DNA of 64,000 bases. Source: Croceibacterium selenioxidans. Its GTDB lineage: Bacteria; Pseudomonadota; Alphaproteobacteria; Sphingomonadales; Sphingomonadaceae. Positions 17,688 through 25,931 of this stretch are shown piece after piece. A program made the translations under genes and the position numbers. Location of the stretch: positions 1,367,960 to 1,431,959 of the forward strand of contig NZ_JAHFVK010000002.1 in the NCBI RefSeq assembly GCF_018599195.1. Reading direction: 5' to 3'. Below the pieces are notes generated by a model that worked only from the letters and a program-made list of their open reading frames with translations, was not told where the DNA came from and searched no databases. Within the stretch, counting starts at the first letter, position 1. Each line of letters opens with the position of its first letter.

Positions 17688-19385
17688 TTGGAGCAGGCTA
17701 CCGGCGGGCGAAGCAAAACCAAGCGCTGGCTGGTCCGCTACCCGCGGGCCGTTCCAGTAGCGATCTTCGTCCTGATTGCCGCCATAACCGTCCTGAGCGT
17801 GTTCGCGATCGAGCGGGGCGAAGACGCGCGCGGTGCCGTGCAGTTGCGCAGCCGCGCGGCCGCCGTCGCTTCTGCGCTGGAGCGTCGTTCAAACGCCAGT
17901 AGCGCCTACCTCCGGGCTGGCGCCGCCCTCCTTGCCACGCTTGACGATGTCCCGGCGGCCGGTTTTCGTCGGTTCGTCAGCGAACTCCAGCTCGACGAAG
18001 ATTACCGGGGTTCAGAGGGGATCGGCTGGGCCGAAGTCGTCCTGCCTGACGAGATTGATGCCTTCGATCAGATGATGTCGGAAGTGGGCACGGGCACCGT
18101 TCGGCTCTATCCCCGGCCCTCGGGTGGCCAGCCCTATTCGGTCCCGGTGACTTATCTCCAGCCTGACACGGAGCGGAACAGGCTGGCTCTGGGATTCGAC
18201 CTGTTTTCGGAACCCGTCAGGCGCGCGGCGCTTGTCGAGGCCGAGCGAACGGCACGCCCGACCGCCACGGGCAGGATCGTGCTGCGCCAGGATCTCGATA
18301 CCGGACAGCCGGGTTTCCTTATCGTCATGCCGGTGTTCGAGCCTGCCCCGGGCGGCCGGCGCCTGAAGGGCTATATCTTCAGTCCCTTCAACGCGCGCGA
18401 GTTCCTGCTGTCCGCGCTCGAGCTGGAAGACGGAGGGAGCTATTCGGTCAGGCTCTATGACGGCGATATCAGTGATCAGAACCTGATGGCGGCCATCACC
18501 GGAGGTGCCGGCGAGGGTGATACCGTCGCGGAGGAGCTGTCGATCGCGGACAACATCTGGACCCTGCAAGTCACGGCCTCTTACGGAGGGGGCCTGTCGG
18601 GCCTGTCGATGGTGACGATGATCTTCGGCATGCTGGTGGCCAGCCTCCTTATGCTGTTGGTTCGCATGCTGACCCAGCAGGCGATCGAGGACGAAGCTTC
18701 GCTCCGCTGGTTTGAAGAGCAGGCCTCGATCCGCAACTCGCTGACGCGCGAGCTGAACCACCGGGTGAAAAACACGCTGGCCAACGTGCTGTCGATCATC
18801 GCCCTGACACGGCGCCGGGCCGGCAACCTCGACGAATTCGCCGATGGCCTCGACGGCCGCATTCGCGCCCTGTCGGCCACCCATGACCTGCTGACCAAGT
18901 CGGACTGGGGCACCACGCCCATCCGCGCGGTGGTCGAGGCGGAGCTGCTGCCCTACGCGCAGGACACCGATCATGAGATCGAATTGCTCGGCCCGGACAT
19001 CGCGCTGGCGCCGAACGATGCCCTGTCGCTCGGCCTGGCGACCCACGAACTGGCGACCAATGCCGCCAAGTACGGCGCGCTAAGTAAGCCGGGCGGCAAA
19101 GTGGCGGTGCACTGGAACCTGGTGTCGGACTCGCTGGTGCGGATCGAATGGCGCGAGAGTGGCGGTCCGCCAGTGACGGTCAAGCGCGGCCGTGGTTTCG
19201 GGACCGATCTCATCGAACGCATCGTGGCGCACGAGCTCAAGAACCCGGTCGACCTGGATTTCGACCCGGCAGGGGTTCGCTGCGTGCTCAGAATTCCGGT
19301 CCGCCGTCCGAGCGAGTTCATCATGCGCGCCAGCCGCGGACCGTCGCGAGACGCCGCGCCGAACGCGAGTTCGACCGAAGCCTAG
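17688..19385 (+). CDS. CHASE-domain sensor histidine kinase, HWE family
   Basis: A membrane sensor kinase of 565 residues. TM1 is at about 23-41, a periplasmic CHASE domain fills 45-300, TM2 is at about 305-326, and the cytoplasmic HWE/HisKA_2 domain has phosphoacceptor H358 in RELNHRVKN. The ATPase domain shows ATHELATNAAKYGAL and GFGTDLIERIV. It is divergent from nepR-ecfG, the standard place for the kinase (PhyK/PakF-like) that phosphorylates PhyR. The start is a TTG seven bases after AGGGGA. The C-terminal 40 residues are Ser/Arg/Ala-rich and likely unstructured. Confidence 0.9.
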   Translation: MEQATGGRSKTKRWLVRYPRAVPVAIFVLIAAITVLSVFAIERGEDARGAVQLRSRAAAVASALERRSNASSAYLRAGAALLATLDDVPAAGFRRFVSELQLDEDYRGSEGIGWAEVVLPDEIDAFDQMMSEVGTGTVRLYPRPSGGQPYSVPVTYLQPDTERNRLALGFDLFSEPVRRAALVEAERTARPTATGRIVLRQDLDTGQPGFLIVMPVFEPAPGGRRLKGYIFSPFNAREFLLSALELEDGGSYSVRLYDGDISDQNLMAAITGGAGEGDTVAEELSIADNIWTLQVTASYGGGLSGLSMVTMIFGMLVASLLMLLVRMLTQQAIEDEASLRWFEEQASIRNSLTRELNHRVKNTLANVLSIIALTRRRAGNLDEFADGLDGRIRALSATHDLLTKSDWGTTPIRAVVEAELLPYAQDTDHEIELLGPDIALAPNDALSLGLATHELATNAAKYGALSKPGGKVAVHWNLVSDSLVRIEWRESGGPPVTVKRGRGFGTDLIERIVAHELKNPVDLDFDPAGVRCVLRIPVRRPSEFIMRASRGPSRDAAPNASSTEA

Positions 19386-19433
19386 GCCACTCGCGCACTG
19401 GACGTGCTATGTTCCCGCCGATACAGCAGCGCG

Positions 19434-20198
19434 ATGACCAAGACCTTCTCCGCCACGCTGCGCTGGATTTGCCTCGCGCTCCTTTTGCCCCTCATCGCGG
19501 CTTGTGGAAGCCCGACCGGGCCGGCCAAGGGACCTACCGTGCTCGCCGCGGCAAGCTTGCAGGAGTCGCTTGAGGAAGCGGCAAAGGCGTGGGCCGCCCA
19601 AGGCCATCCCGCGCCCGTCCTGTCGTTTGCGGGGTCCTCCGCGTTGGCGCGCCAGGTGGAGCAAGGCGCGCCAGCCGATGTGTTCATTTCGGCCGACCAG
19701 GAATGGATGGATTACCTCGCCGGGAAGAACCTGATCCAGCCGACTACCCGCATCGACTTGCTGACCAACCGCATCGTGCTGATCGCTCCGAAAGGCGCGG
19801 CTGTGCGCGGTCTCGACGCGCTGGGAGAGGGGAAGCTGGCGCTCGCCGACCCTGAGGCGGTCCCGGCGGGGCGCTATGCCAAGGCTTCCCTCGAAAGCCT
19901 CGGAGAGTGGCAGGGTGTCGAAAACAAGGTAGTCCCGGCGGAGAACGTGCGTGCCGCACTGGCGCTGGTGGAGCGGGGCGAAGCGCAGCTTGGGATCGTC
20001 TATGCCACAGACGCTAAGGCATCGGACAAGGTCGAGGTGGTGCGCGAGTTTCCCGCAAGCAGCCACCCGCCGATCCGCTATCCCGCGGCGCTGCTGGCCG
20101 GATCCGACAACCCCGAGGGCAAGGCCTTCCTCGAGTTCCTTTCCTCAGCCGAGGCGAACAAGATATTCGCGTCGCATGGATTCGGAATCGCTGAATGA
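19434..20198 (+). CDS. modA: Molybdate ABC transporter substrate-binding lipoprotein ModA
   Basis: Captures molybdate or tungstate for the ABC importer. The 254-residue protein has a lipoprotein signal (LLLPLIAAC, Cys at about 24), then TVLAAASLQESLEEAA and SFAGSSALARQVEQGAPADVFISAD, the oxyanion-binding motifs of ModA. ATG 19434 is preferred over a GTG at 19404 because it gives a standard lipoprotein signal. It overlaps modB by four bases. Lipid anchoring is unusual compared with E. coli ModA but found in other bacteria. Confidence 0.92.
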   Translation: MTKTFSATLRWICLALLLPLIAACGSPTGPAKGPTVLAAASLQESLEEAAKAWAAQGHPAPVLSFAGSSALARQVEQGAPADVFISADQEWMDYLAGKNLIQPTTRIDLLTNRIVLIAPKGAAVRGLDALGEGKLALADPEAVPAGRYAKASLESLGEWQGVENKVVPAENVRAALALVERGEAQLGIVYATDAKASDKVEVVREFPASSHPPIRYPAALLAGSDNPEGKAFLEFLSSAEANKIFASHGFGIAE

Positions 20199-20896
20199 GT
20201 GAATGGCTCACGCCCGCCGAATGGGGCGTGGTTACCCTCTCGCTCAAGGTCAGCCTGGTGGCGGTCGCCCTGACGTTGCCGGTATCCTACGCACTGGCCT
20301 GGCTGCTCGCGCGCCGGCGCTTTCCGGGACGTATACTGCTCGACGCCGTGGTGCATCTGCCGCTGGTCGTGCCGCCGGTGGTGACGGGCTGGATCCTGCT
20401 CGTGCTGTTTGGTCGCAATGGTCCGATCGGCGCGTGGCTCGAAAGTCAGTTCGGGCTCGTGCTGGTGTTCCGGTGGAGCGGCGCGGCGCTGGCCGCGGCG
20501 GTCATGGCGCTGCCGCTGATGGTGCGGGCAATGCGCCTGTCGATCGAAGCTGTAGACCGGCGCCTGGTGGATGCGGCCCGCACTCTCGGAGCCAGCCCCT
20601 GGCGGGCCTTCCTGAGCATAACCCTGCCCTTGAGCGCGCCGGGCATCGCCGCGGGGGCGATGCTCGGCTTTGCCCGTTCGCTGGGTGAGTTCGGCGCTAC
20701 CATCACCTTCGCCTCCAACATCGCCGGGCAGACGCGCACCCTACCGCTCGCGATCTATAGCGGCCTGCAACTGCCGGGGGCGGAGGTGCAGGTGGCGCGG
20801 CTGTCGCTGATTTCGGTGGTGCTCTCTCTGGCGGCCCTGGTCATTTCCGAGCTGCTGGTGCGGCGATCGGCGGGGAGCCGCGCTCATGTTCTTTGA
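20195..20896 (+). CDS. modB: Molybdate ABC transporter permease ModB
   Basis: The inner-membrane permease of the molybdate importer (233 residues). It has about five hydrophobic spans and the EAA loop VDAARTLGASPWRAFLSITLPLSAPGIAAG. The ATG overlaps the modA stop (ATGA), and the 3' end overlaps modC by 11 bases, so the three genes form one coupled operon. Length is normal for the family. Confidence 0.95.
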   Translation: MSEWLTPAEWGVVTLSLKVSLVAVALTLPVSYALAWLLARRRFPGRILLDAVVHLPLVVPPVVTGWILLVLFGRNGPIGAWLESQFGLVLVFRWSGAALAAAVMALPLMVRAMRLSIEAVDRRLVDAARTLGASPWRAFLSITLPLSAPGIAAGAMLGFARSLGEFGATITFASNIAGQTRTLPLAIYSGLQLPGAEVQVARLSLISVVLSLAALVISELLVRRSAGSRAHVL

Positions 20897-21509
20897 TCTG
20901 AGCCTGAGCTGCCGCGTCGGAGAACGGGCCATCGAACTGGCATTTGCCTCACAAGCCCGGCTGACCGCTTTGGTGGGGCCATCGGGTGTCGGCAAGACCA
21001 CTGTCCTCAATTGCATTGCCGGGCTGCGGCGGCCCGAGAGCGGCCGTGTCGCCGTCGCCGGTAACTTGCTTTTCGATGCCGCGGCTGGCGTGAACTTGCG
21101 CCCGGAGCTTCGCCGAGCCGGCTACGTCTTCCAGGACGCGCGGCTATTTCCCCATATGCGGGTGGCCGCGAACCTCACTTACGGAGAGCGCCTGGCTCCG
21201 ACAGCCGACCGCTGGATCGGGCAAGAGGAAGTGGTCGAGTTTCTCGGCATCGGCCATCTGCTCGCCCGCTGGCCCGCCACGCTCTCGGGCGGTGAGACAA
21301 GACGGGTGGCGATCGGCCGCGCCCTGCTGTCGGCTCCGCGTTTCCTGCTGCTCGACGAGCCCTTCGCCTCGCTCGACGCCGAGCGGGGCGAGACCCTGAT
21401 GAAGCTGGTCGAGCGCATTCGGGACGAGCTGGAGATCCCGATCCTGCTGGTCAGCCACGACCGAAGCGAGGTCGAGCGGTTGGCCGGCGAGGTGGTGATG
21501 CTGGCCTAG
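20886..21509 (+). CDS. modC: Short molybdate ABC transporter ATPase (ModC without MOP domain)
   Basis: The ATPase of the molybdate importer. Walker A is GPSGVGKTT, the ABC signature LSGGETRRVAIGRAL, Walker B LLLDEP with the D-loop ASLD, and the switch histidine lies in LLVSHD. At 207 residues it stops right after the nucleotide-binding domain. Canonical ModC (about 350 residues) adds a C-terminal MOP/TOBE domain that binds molybdate and allows trans-inhibition; that domain is absent, and no MOP fragment follows downstream. Confidence 0.93.
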   Translation: MFFDLSLSCRVGERAIELAFASQARLTALVGPSGVGKTTVLNCIAGLRRPESGRVAVAGNLLFDAAAGVNLRPELRRAGYVFQDARLFPHMRVAANLTYGERLAPTADRWIGQEEVVEFLGIGHLLARWPATLSGGETRRVAIGRALLSAPRFLLLDEPFASLDAERGETLMKLVERIRDELEIPILLVSHDRSEVERLAGEVVMLA

Positions 21510-21530
21510 GGGGCTGGGCGCTGGCGGAGT

Positions 21531-21600
21531 GCCATTAGCCCCTCCGTCAGCCGCCTGCGGCGCCTGCCACCTCCCCATCGCTGCGCGACAGGGAGGATTT
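21531..21600. repeat. Dispersed intergenic repeat, copy 2
   Basis: Contains CCCCTCCGTCAG, CTGCCACCTCCCC and AGGGAGGATT in the same order and spacing as the element at 50-123, with substitutions in the middle. It lies 21 bases past the modC stop. Confidence 0.6.
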
Positions 21601-21610
21601 GGAGGTATCC

Positions 21611-21632
21611 CCCCTCCCGCTTGCGGGAGGGG
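21611..21632. repeat. Perfect 10-bp inverted repeat
   Basis: CCCCTCCCGC and GCGGGAGGGG separated by two T residues. It adjoins repeat copy 2 and could end modABC transcripts, but it has no T-run and the motif is common in intergenic repeats of sphingomonads. Confidence 0.55.
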
Positions 21633-22002
21633 AGCAGGCACAGCCAACCCCCCGCGGGCGAATGCGGGCCTAACGCCGGAAGAGTAAAACCGCGGACGGG
21701 CAAAGGCCGGCGCGTCCTGGGCGTCACAGGATTGCCTTGCGCGAGCATGGAGTGCGAACGGCGGCGAGGGCTGCGGCAAACCTCGCTGCTCGGCCCTGTC
21801 GGACCCGAGGCGCTGGCGGTTAGGGCTCGCAGGTCCCGCCAGCGGTTGTCATCCCCGTATCCTGCGGACACCCTCTGACGATGTCGGAAGGGCGCCGGCC
21901 TTGCGCGGGAGAGAAAGCGAAGCGCTAACCGCTCCCGCACCCGTCGCTGGTGTCAGTGGCATTCTGACGGCGGGGCGTGTAACCAATATGGTTATAAATG
22001 CC
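21633..22002. other. Intergenic stretch without a convincing gene
   Basis: This 370-base stretch is G/C-rich and patchy, with short blocks resembling dispersed repeats (for example GCGCCGGCCTTGCGCGGGAG near 21890-21908). Open frames exist on both strands, but their translations are Arg/Pro/Gly-rich with no motifs and no ribosome site. I see no RNA gene. GC falls in the last 50 bases, next to the terminator of the minus-strand hydrolase gene. Confidence 0.5.
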
Positions 22003-22041
22003 AAGGGAATGTCGCCAAATACTAGCGACATCCCCTTGGTC
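22003..22041 (-). terminator. Intrinsic terminator of the HupE-MBL operon
   Basis: 15-base arms (22003-22017 and 22027-22041) pair with one mismatch around a 9-base loop, starting five bases past the stop of the minus-strand hydrolase. On the minus strand the stem is followed by CATTTATAA, a short U-rich tail. Confidence 0.75.
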
Positions 22042-22046
22042 TGACC

Positions 22047-23072
22047 TCAGAGGTGGTTGTGTTCGTCCACCGGCGCCCCGCCGCCTCCGGCCGGGCGCGG
22101 GCCGCCGCCGCCGGGGCCGGTCGGGAGCGGCTGGCCCGGGAGCGGTGGGGCCCCCATGATCAAGGGCGGCTTTTCGCCCCGCAGCTCCATCATCGCGATG
22201 AAGATGTTGTTGAGCGAGCGCGACTTCGGCGTGCCGCCGTATTCGAGACCTGGCTTCAGCGCTTCACCGATATAGGGCGACATCGCCGGATCGGTCGCGA
22301 AGTACTTGTCGAAGGCTTCGATGTAGTTGAGATTTTCGGCCACCGCGCGCTTGGCCACGTCCACCACCTTGCGAGTGTAGGCGAGGTACCGCAGGAAGCC
22401 GTCCCAGGTGTTCACGTTGCCGTGGCCTTCGATCACCTTGTCGACGCCGTGAATCCCCGCGACGGCCTTGCCGACCGTATCCGCCGTGCCCAGCATGCTG
22501 CCGCCCGAGCCCGGATCGACCAACAGGCCCATGTCCCAGGCCATCACGTCACCCGCGGCCATGACCTTCTCTTTCGGGAAGACCACGAAGGCGTCGCCAT
22601 CGGTGTGGGCCGGACCGAACCAGTAGAGGTCGATCTGGTCCCCGCCCTTGCCGAGCGTCAGCTTGTCGGTGAAGGTCTGCGTCACCTTCGGCGTGTTGGG
22701 CATTTGGGCCATGCGCGTGGCGCTGTTCGCGTGGGCGACGATCTGCACGCTGCCGCGCGCGGTGTTGATCTCCGCATTCGAACCCATGTGGTCGGGGTGC
22801 GAGTGGGTGTTGATGATCATCGTCACCGGCTTGTCGGTCACCTCGCGCACCTTGGCGAGGATCGCCTCCCCATTGTTGGCGAGCTTGGTGTCGACCAGCA
22901 CCACCCCGTCGCTGCGGACGAAGAACGTCGTGTTCCCGCCCGCGCCAAAGATCTTGTAGACGTTGTCGGAGACCTTCTCGGTCGCACCGATCCCGGGCAG
23001 TCCCTGTGCGTTGAGCCCCGCAGCAGCAAGGCCGCCAGCCACGATCGTTGCCAGGATTGCGATCCGCTTCAT
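22047..23072 (-). CDS. Exported metallo-beta-lactamase-fold hydrolase
   Basis: A 341-residue MBL-fold enzyme with a signal peptide (hydrophobic 5-20, cleavage near NAQG). It has the zinc motif THSHPDH (H90, H92, D94, H95), a further metal histidine and aspartate in GPAHTDGDAFV, and IEGHGN. Enzymes of this layout are annotated as cyclase- or lactamase-like and their substrates vary. The last 35 residues are Pro/Gly-rich and end in the His-containing EHNHL. The gene starts three bases after the HupE/UreJ-like gene and shares its transcript. Confidence 0.88.
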   Translation of the reverse strand: MKRIAILATIVAGGLAAAGLNAQGLPGIGATEKVSDNVYKIFGAGGNTTFFVRSDGVVLVDTKLANNGEAILAKVREVTDKPVTMIINTHSHPDHMGSNAEINTARGSVQIVAHANSATRMAQMPNTPKVTQTFTDKLTLGKGGDQIDLYWFGPAHTDGDAFVVFPKEKVMAAGDVMAWDMGLLVDPGSGGSMLGTADTVGKAVAGIHGVDKVIEGHGNVNTWDGFLRYLAYTRKVVDVAKRAVAENLNYIEAFDKYFATDPAMSPYIGEALKPGLEYGGTPKSRSLNNIFIAMMELRGEKPPLIMGAPPLPGQPLPTGPGGGGPRPAGGGGAPVDEHNHL

Positions 23073-23075
23073 TAT

Positions 23076-24173
23076 TCAGCCTCCGAAGAACACCCTCTCG
23101 ACGAACCAGTAGCCGCCTGCCGCGATCACCACGAGTGAGCCGATTACCACGATCCACCCGCTCAACGCCGGACGCCGCCGGCGGATCACTTCCAGCAACG
23201 CCCCGACTACGGCGACGATTGCCAGCTGCCCCAATTCAACGCCGACATTAAACGAAAACAGCGACCAACCAAGCGCTTCTTGCGGAAGTCCGAACTCCTT
23301 CAGCACGTTGGCGAAGCCGAAGCCGTGGATCAGCCCGAAGAACAGCGCCGCCCAGGCGCGCAAGTCGCGCCCCTCTCCCTTGCGCTGGAGCAGGTTGTCG
23401 ACCCCCACGACCACGATGCTGAGGGCGATCGCCGGCTCGATCAGCCAGGACGGCGGAGTGAGAATGTTCAGGCTTGCGAGCGACAGCGTGATGCTGTGAC
23501 CGATGGTGAAGGCGGTCACGATCGTGATCAGCTGGCGCAAGCTCCCGCCGAGCAGCAGCAGGCCGATCAGGAACAGGATGTGGTCCGGCCCGATCATGAT
23601 GTGGTGGACGCCAGACGGGATGAAGGTCTTGACCACCGCCACGGCGCCTGCGGAGGTGCCGCGATAGTAGGTCTTCGGTTCGCTGGCGCTCGAGAAGATA
23701 TATTGCGTCGGGATGCCGTCGCCTTCGTAGACGTTGACGAAAGTCTGATGGTTGGGATCGGCTGCGAACAGATGGGCGCGGATCGGCAGCGCGCCGGGCG
23801 GTTTGCCCTCGATGGTGAACGTCAGCTCCAGCGCCTCGTCCTCGTCGACGACTGCGAGGCCCCCCCATTTGGCGCGCGCGAAACCGCCGTTCTCGAACGA
23901 GATGCGCGACGCGATGTAACGCTCGATCTGCGCCTGATGCGCGGCTTGCACTTGCGGGTCGAGCAGGGTCTGCGGATCGGCGATGCCCAGGACCGGCGCG
24001 ATGTCGGTGAGGTGCGCCCTGACCCTGCCGGTGACGGCGTCGTCGTGGACCTCCAGGTCGAGGTAGCTGAACGGCACCGGATGCGCCGAGGCGGGCACAG
24101 CAAGCAGCAGCGCCAACAGGGCCACGAGCCAGCGCAGCAACGACCAGGACGTGTCACCTTTGCGCACACGCAT
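23076..24173 (-). CDS. HupE/UreJ-like membrane protein with extracytoplasmic domain
   Basis: A 365-residue protein with a signal peptide ending PASAHP, a soluble region of about 150 residues, then about six membrane spans including HHIMIGPDHILFLIGLLLLGG and GLIHGFGFANVL. Histidines inside spans (HHIMIGPDH, FTIGHS, LIHGFGF) are the HupE/UreJ pattern, a family linked to nickel, cobalt or other transition metals. The ATG at 24173 was chosen because GAGGGGG lies seven bases upstream; a GTG further upstream lacks such a site. It is cotranscribed with an exported MBL-fold enzyme, hinting at supply of its metal. Confidence 0.85.
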   Translation of the reverse strand: MRVRKGDTSWSLLRWLVALLALLLAVPASAHPVPFSYLDLEVHDDAVTGRVRAHLTDIAPVLGIADPQTLLDPQVQAAHQAQIERYIASRISFENGGFARAKWGGLAVVDEDEALELTFTIEGKPPGALPIRAHLFAADPNHQTFVNVYEGDGIPTQYIFSSASEPKTYYRGTSAGAVAVVKTFIPSGVHHIMIGPDHILFLIGLLLLGGSLRQLITIVTAFTIGHSITLSLASLNILTPPSWLIEPAIALSIVVVGVDNLLQRKGEGRDLRAWAALFFGLIHGFGFANVLKEFGLPQEALGWSLFSFNVGVELGQLAIVAVVGALLEVIRRRRPALSGWIVVIGSLVVIAAGGYWFVERVFFGG

Positions 24174-24455
24174 CTCGGCCCCCTCGAAAAGTGTCAACTT
24201 GCGGGATTTCACAGGAGTTGCGCGGCTTTGCGGCAGCCTGGCGCGCCCGGCGTGTAACCTTCCGAGGAGCGATTTTCGCGCAAACTGGCGCTTGGGCGGC
24301 GAGTGAATCGGGCAGTCATCGGCCGGTCTTGTGGCCGATCATTCGCAAGTAGGAAAATGGTTTGGTGTGGACCTGGTCAAGTGTGGCCTGCGCGGCAGGC
24401 GACCGGGGGCATTCGACGCTTGGCGGGCCTGCGGCTGCGTGCGATACTCGGGCTC

Positions 24456-24905
24456 ATGATGCGCTCGATCTGGCTGGGGTCGCTGATCTGCCTGACTGCC
24501 GCTTGCTCACCCGACAGCGAGGAGCGCAAACCACAGGCGCTGGCGAGTGACGAAGGGGGCTCCGATGCTAAGCTGAGCTCGGGTAACTGTTCCACAATAC
24601 CTGCTGATTTTCGGTCATCGCGGGAGTTTGCCAGCAACCCCCCAACTCCTCCCAGTAGGGAGTTGAAAAACCTCATCAAGATTCGTGCGGATCGGTCAAT
24701 CACCTGGAACGGTGAAGAAGTTTCCAAATCTGTCCTGGAAGCCAAACTCCGGGTGGTCCCCCAGTTTTACCCCGTTCCTCTCACGACCCTGGACTTCGAT
24801 GCTGGCACGCCATGCCCCCTGATCGACGAGGTTCGTGAGCTGATGAGAAGGCACCTGCAATGCGGTGACAAGGCTGTGTGCTTGCAAGGCGGCGGTGAGA
24901 GTTAG
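24456..24905 (+). CDS. Small lipoprotein with ExbD-like periplasmic domain
   Basis: A 149-residue protein with a lipoprotein signal (SLICLTAAC, Cys about 17). After a polar linker comes a segment reading LKNLIKIRADRSITWNGEEV, SKSVLEAKLR and later DEVRELMRRHL. This follows the order of the ExbD/TolR periplasmic domain (strand, Gly-containing turn, EL..L helix, strand, helix). No ExbD transmembrane helix is present. Four further cysteines suggest disulfides. Identification is by pattern only. The start was placed at the first Met of the lipoprotein signal. No partner ExbB or TonB is nearby. Confidence 0.6.
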   Translation: MMRSIWLGSLICLTAACSPDSEERKPQALASDEGGSDAKLSSGNCSTIPADFRSSREFASNPPTPPSRELKNLIKIRADRSITWNGEEVSKSVLEAKLRVVPQFYPVPLTTLDFDAGTPCPLIDEVRELMRRHLQCGDKAVCLQGGGES

Positions 24906-25113
24906 CGTCCGCCTTCCACCCATTCCACAGGTTCCGATGTCAGGGCTCAGCCTGCGGCTCTTGAACAGATCCTCCTGCAGGCTCGACAGCCAGGAACGAG
25001 GGGCTCTCCAACCCGGCGCCGCTTCAAGTCCATTGCCGTCGCCGTGCAGTTGCGCCACTGTACCGGGATCACGCCCCCTTTTCCCCCGGCTATGACAGCC
25101 CGAGAGGAGGACG

Positions 25114-25833
25114 ATGGAAGCCAGTGTGAGGGAGCTCTTCGAGCGCTACGAGCGCCTGTTCAACCGGGCCCTGAGCGGCGTCGTCGATCTCGACGAAGTC
25201 GCCTCGCTCTATGCGCCGGAGTTCATCGGCGCCGCGCCCGGCGGAGTGATGACCGGGAAGAACGACGAATACTTCGCCCAGGCCATGGCGCTTGGATATG
25301 CGAACTACCGGAACATTGGGATGAAGGACATGCGCCTGCGCGAGGTCCGGATTGCGCCGATCGACGAGTTTCACTGCCTGGCTCATGTCGCCTGGACGGC
25401 GACCTATTCGCGCTGGGACCAGGCCGACGTGGCGATCGAATTCGATGTCCATTACTTCGTCCGGCATCTCGACGAGGAGCCGAAGGTATTCGGTTGGGTC
25501 ACGGGCGACGAGGAAGGTGTGCTGCGGGAGCATGGAATCCTGGGGCCTCCAGAAGGGCTTCGTTCCTACAAGCGCACCGCGAGCTTCACTGAAGAGAGCA
25601 TTCCGGAAAACCTGCTCAAGGATCACTCGACCAAGGAGGGGACTTGGGGGCTGATTCACGTCGAGCAGGGCAAGCTCCGCTACCTCGTAACGGACGAACG
25701 CCGCACGCCAACCGAACTGATTCTGACGCCGGAGGGCCAGCCTGGGCTTGTCGAGCCGACGATCCTCCATCGTGTCGAACCGCTCGGGCCGGTCCGCTTC
25801 CATGTCGAGTTCCTAAGGCGCGACGACGAATAG
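25114..25833 (+). CDS. Fusion of NTF2-like (SnoaL-type) domain and DUF1971 (YeaR/TehB-like) domain
   Basis: A cytoplasmic protein of 239 residues in two parts. Residues 1-140 form an NTF2-like alpha+beta cone: an N-terminal helix RELFERYERLFNRAL, DEVASLYAPEF, then beta strands with HCLAHVAWTATYSRW and IEFDVHYFVRH. Residues about 150-237 match DUF1971: LRSYKRTASFTEESIP, LLKDHSTKEGTWG, IHVEQGKLRYLV, a small cupin-like barrel found in YeaR and in tellurite-resistance proteins. The fusion reads through without any frame break. The ATG has GAGAGGAGG upstream. Function is unknown; a small-molecule or oxyanion role is only suggested by the DUF1971 part. Confidence 0.7.
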   Translation: MEASVRELFERYERLFNRALSGVVDLDEVASLYAPEFIGAAPGGVMTGKNDEYFAQAMALGYANYRNIGMKDMRLREVRIAPIDEFHCLAHVAWTATYSRWDQADVAIEFDVHYFVRHLDEEPKVFGWVTGDEEGVLREHGILGPPEGLRSYKRTASFTEESIPENLLKDHSTKEGTWGLIHVEQGKLRYLVTDERRTPTELILTPEGQPGLVEPTILHRVEPLGPVRFHVEFLRRDDE

Positions 25834-25907
25834 GCCCAGGGCGCTCTCTCCCGCGGGAGACAACTCCCGCAATCAAGGCGTTGTGAGCGCTACCCATTCG
25901 TGATTTA

Positions 25908-25928
25908 CTCCTCCTAGAGGAGGAGGGG
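25908..25928 (+). promoter_or_regulatory. Hairpin enclosing the ribosome-binding site of the next gene
   Basis: CTCCTCC (25908-25914) pairs perfectly with GGAGGAG (25919-25925) around a TAGA loop. The right arm is the Shine-Dalgarno sequence (AGGAGGAGGGG, 25918-25928) of the gene starting at 25932, so in the mRNA the site is fully base-paired. Confidence 0.65.
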
Positions 25929-25931
25929 ATC

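Noticed and set aside
21506..21940. 144-codon minus-strand frame in the repeat-rich stretch after modC
   Set aside because: It consists of repeat-derived sequence (for example GFTLPALG, LPSRKREGGYL) and overlaps the modC end. No ribosome site.
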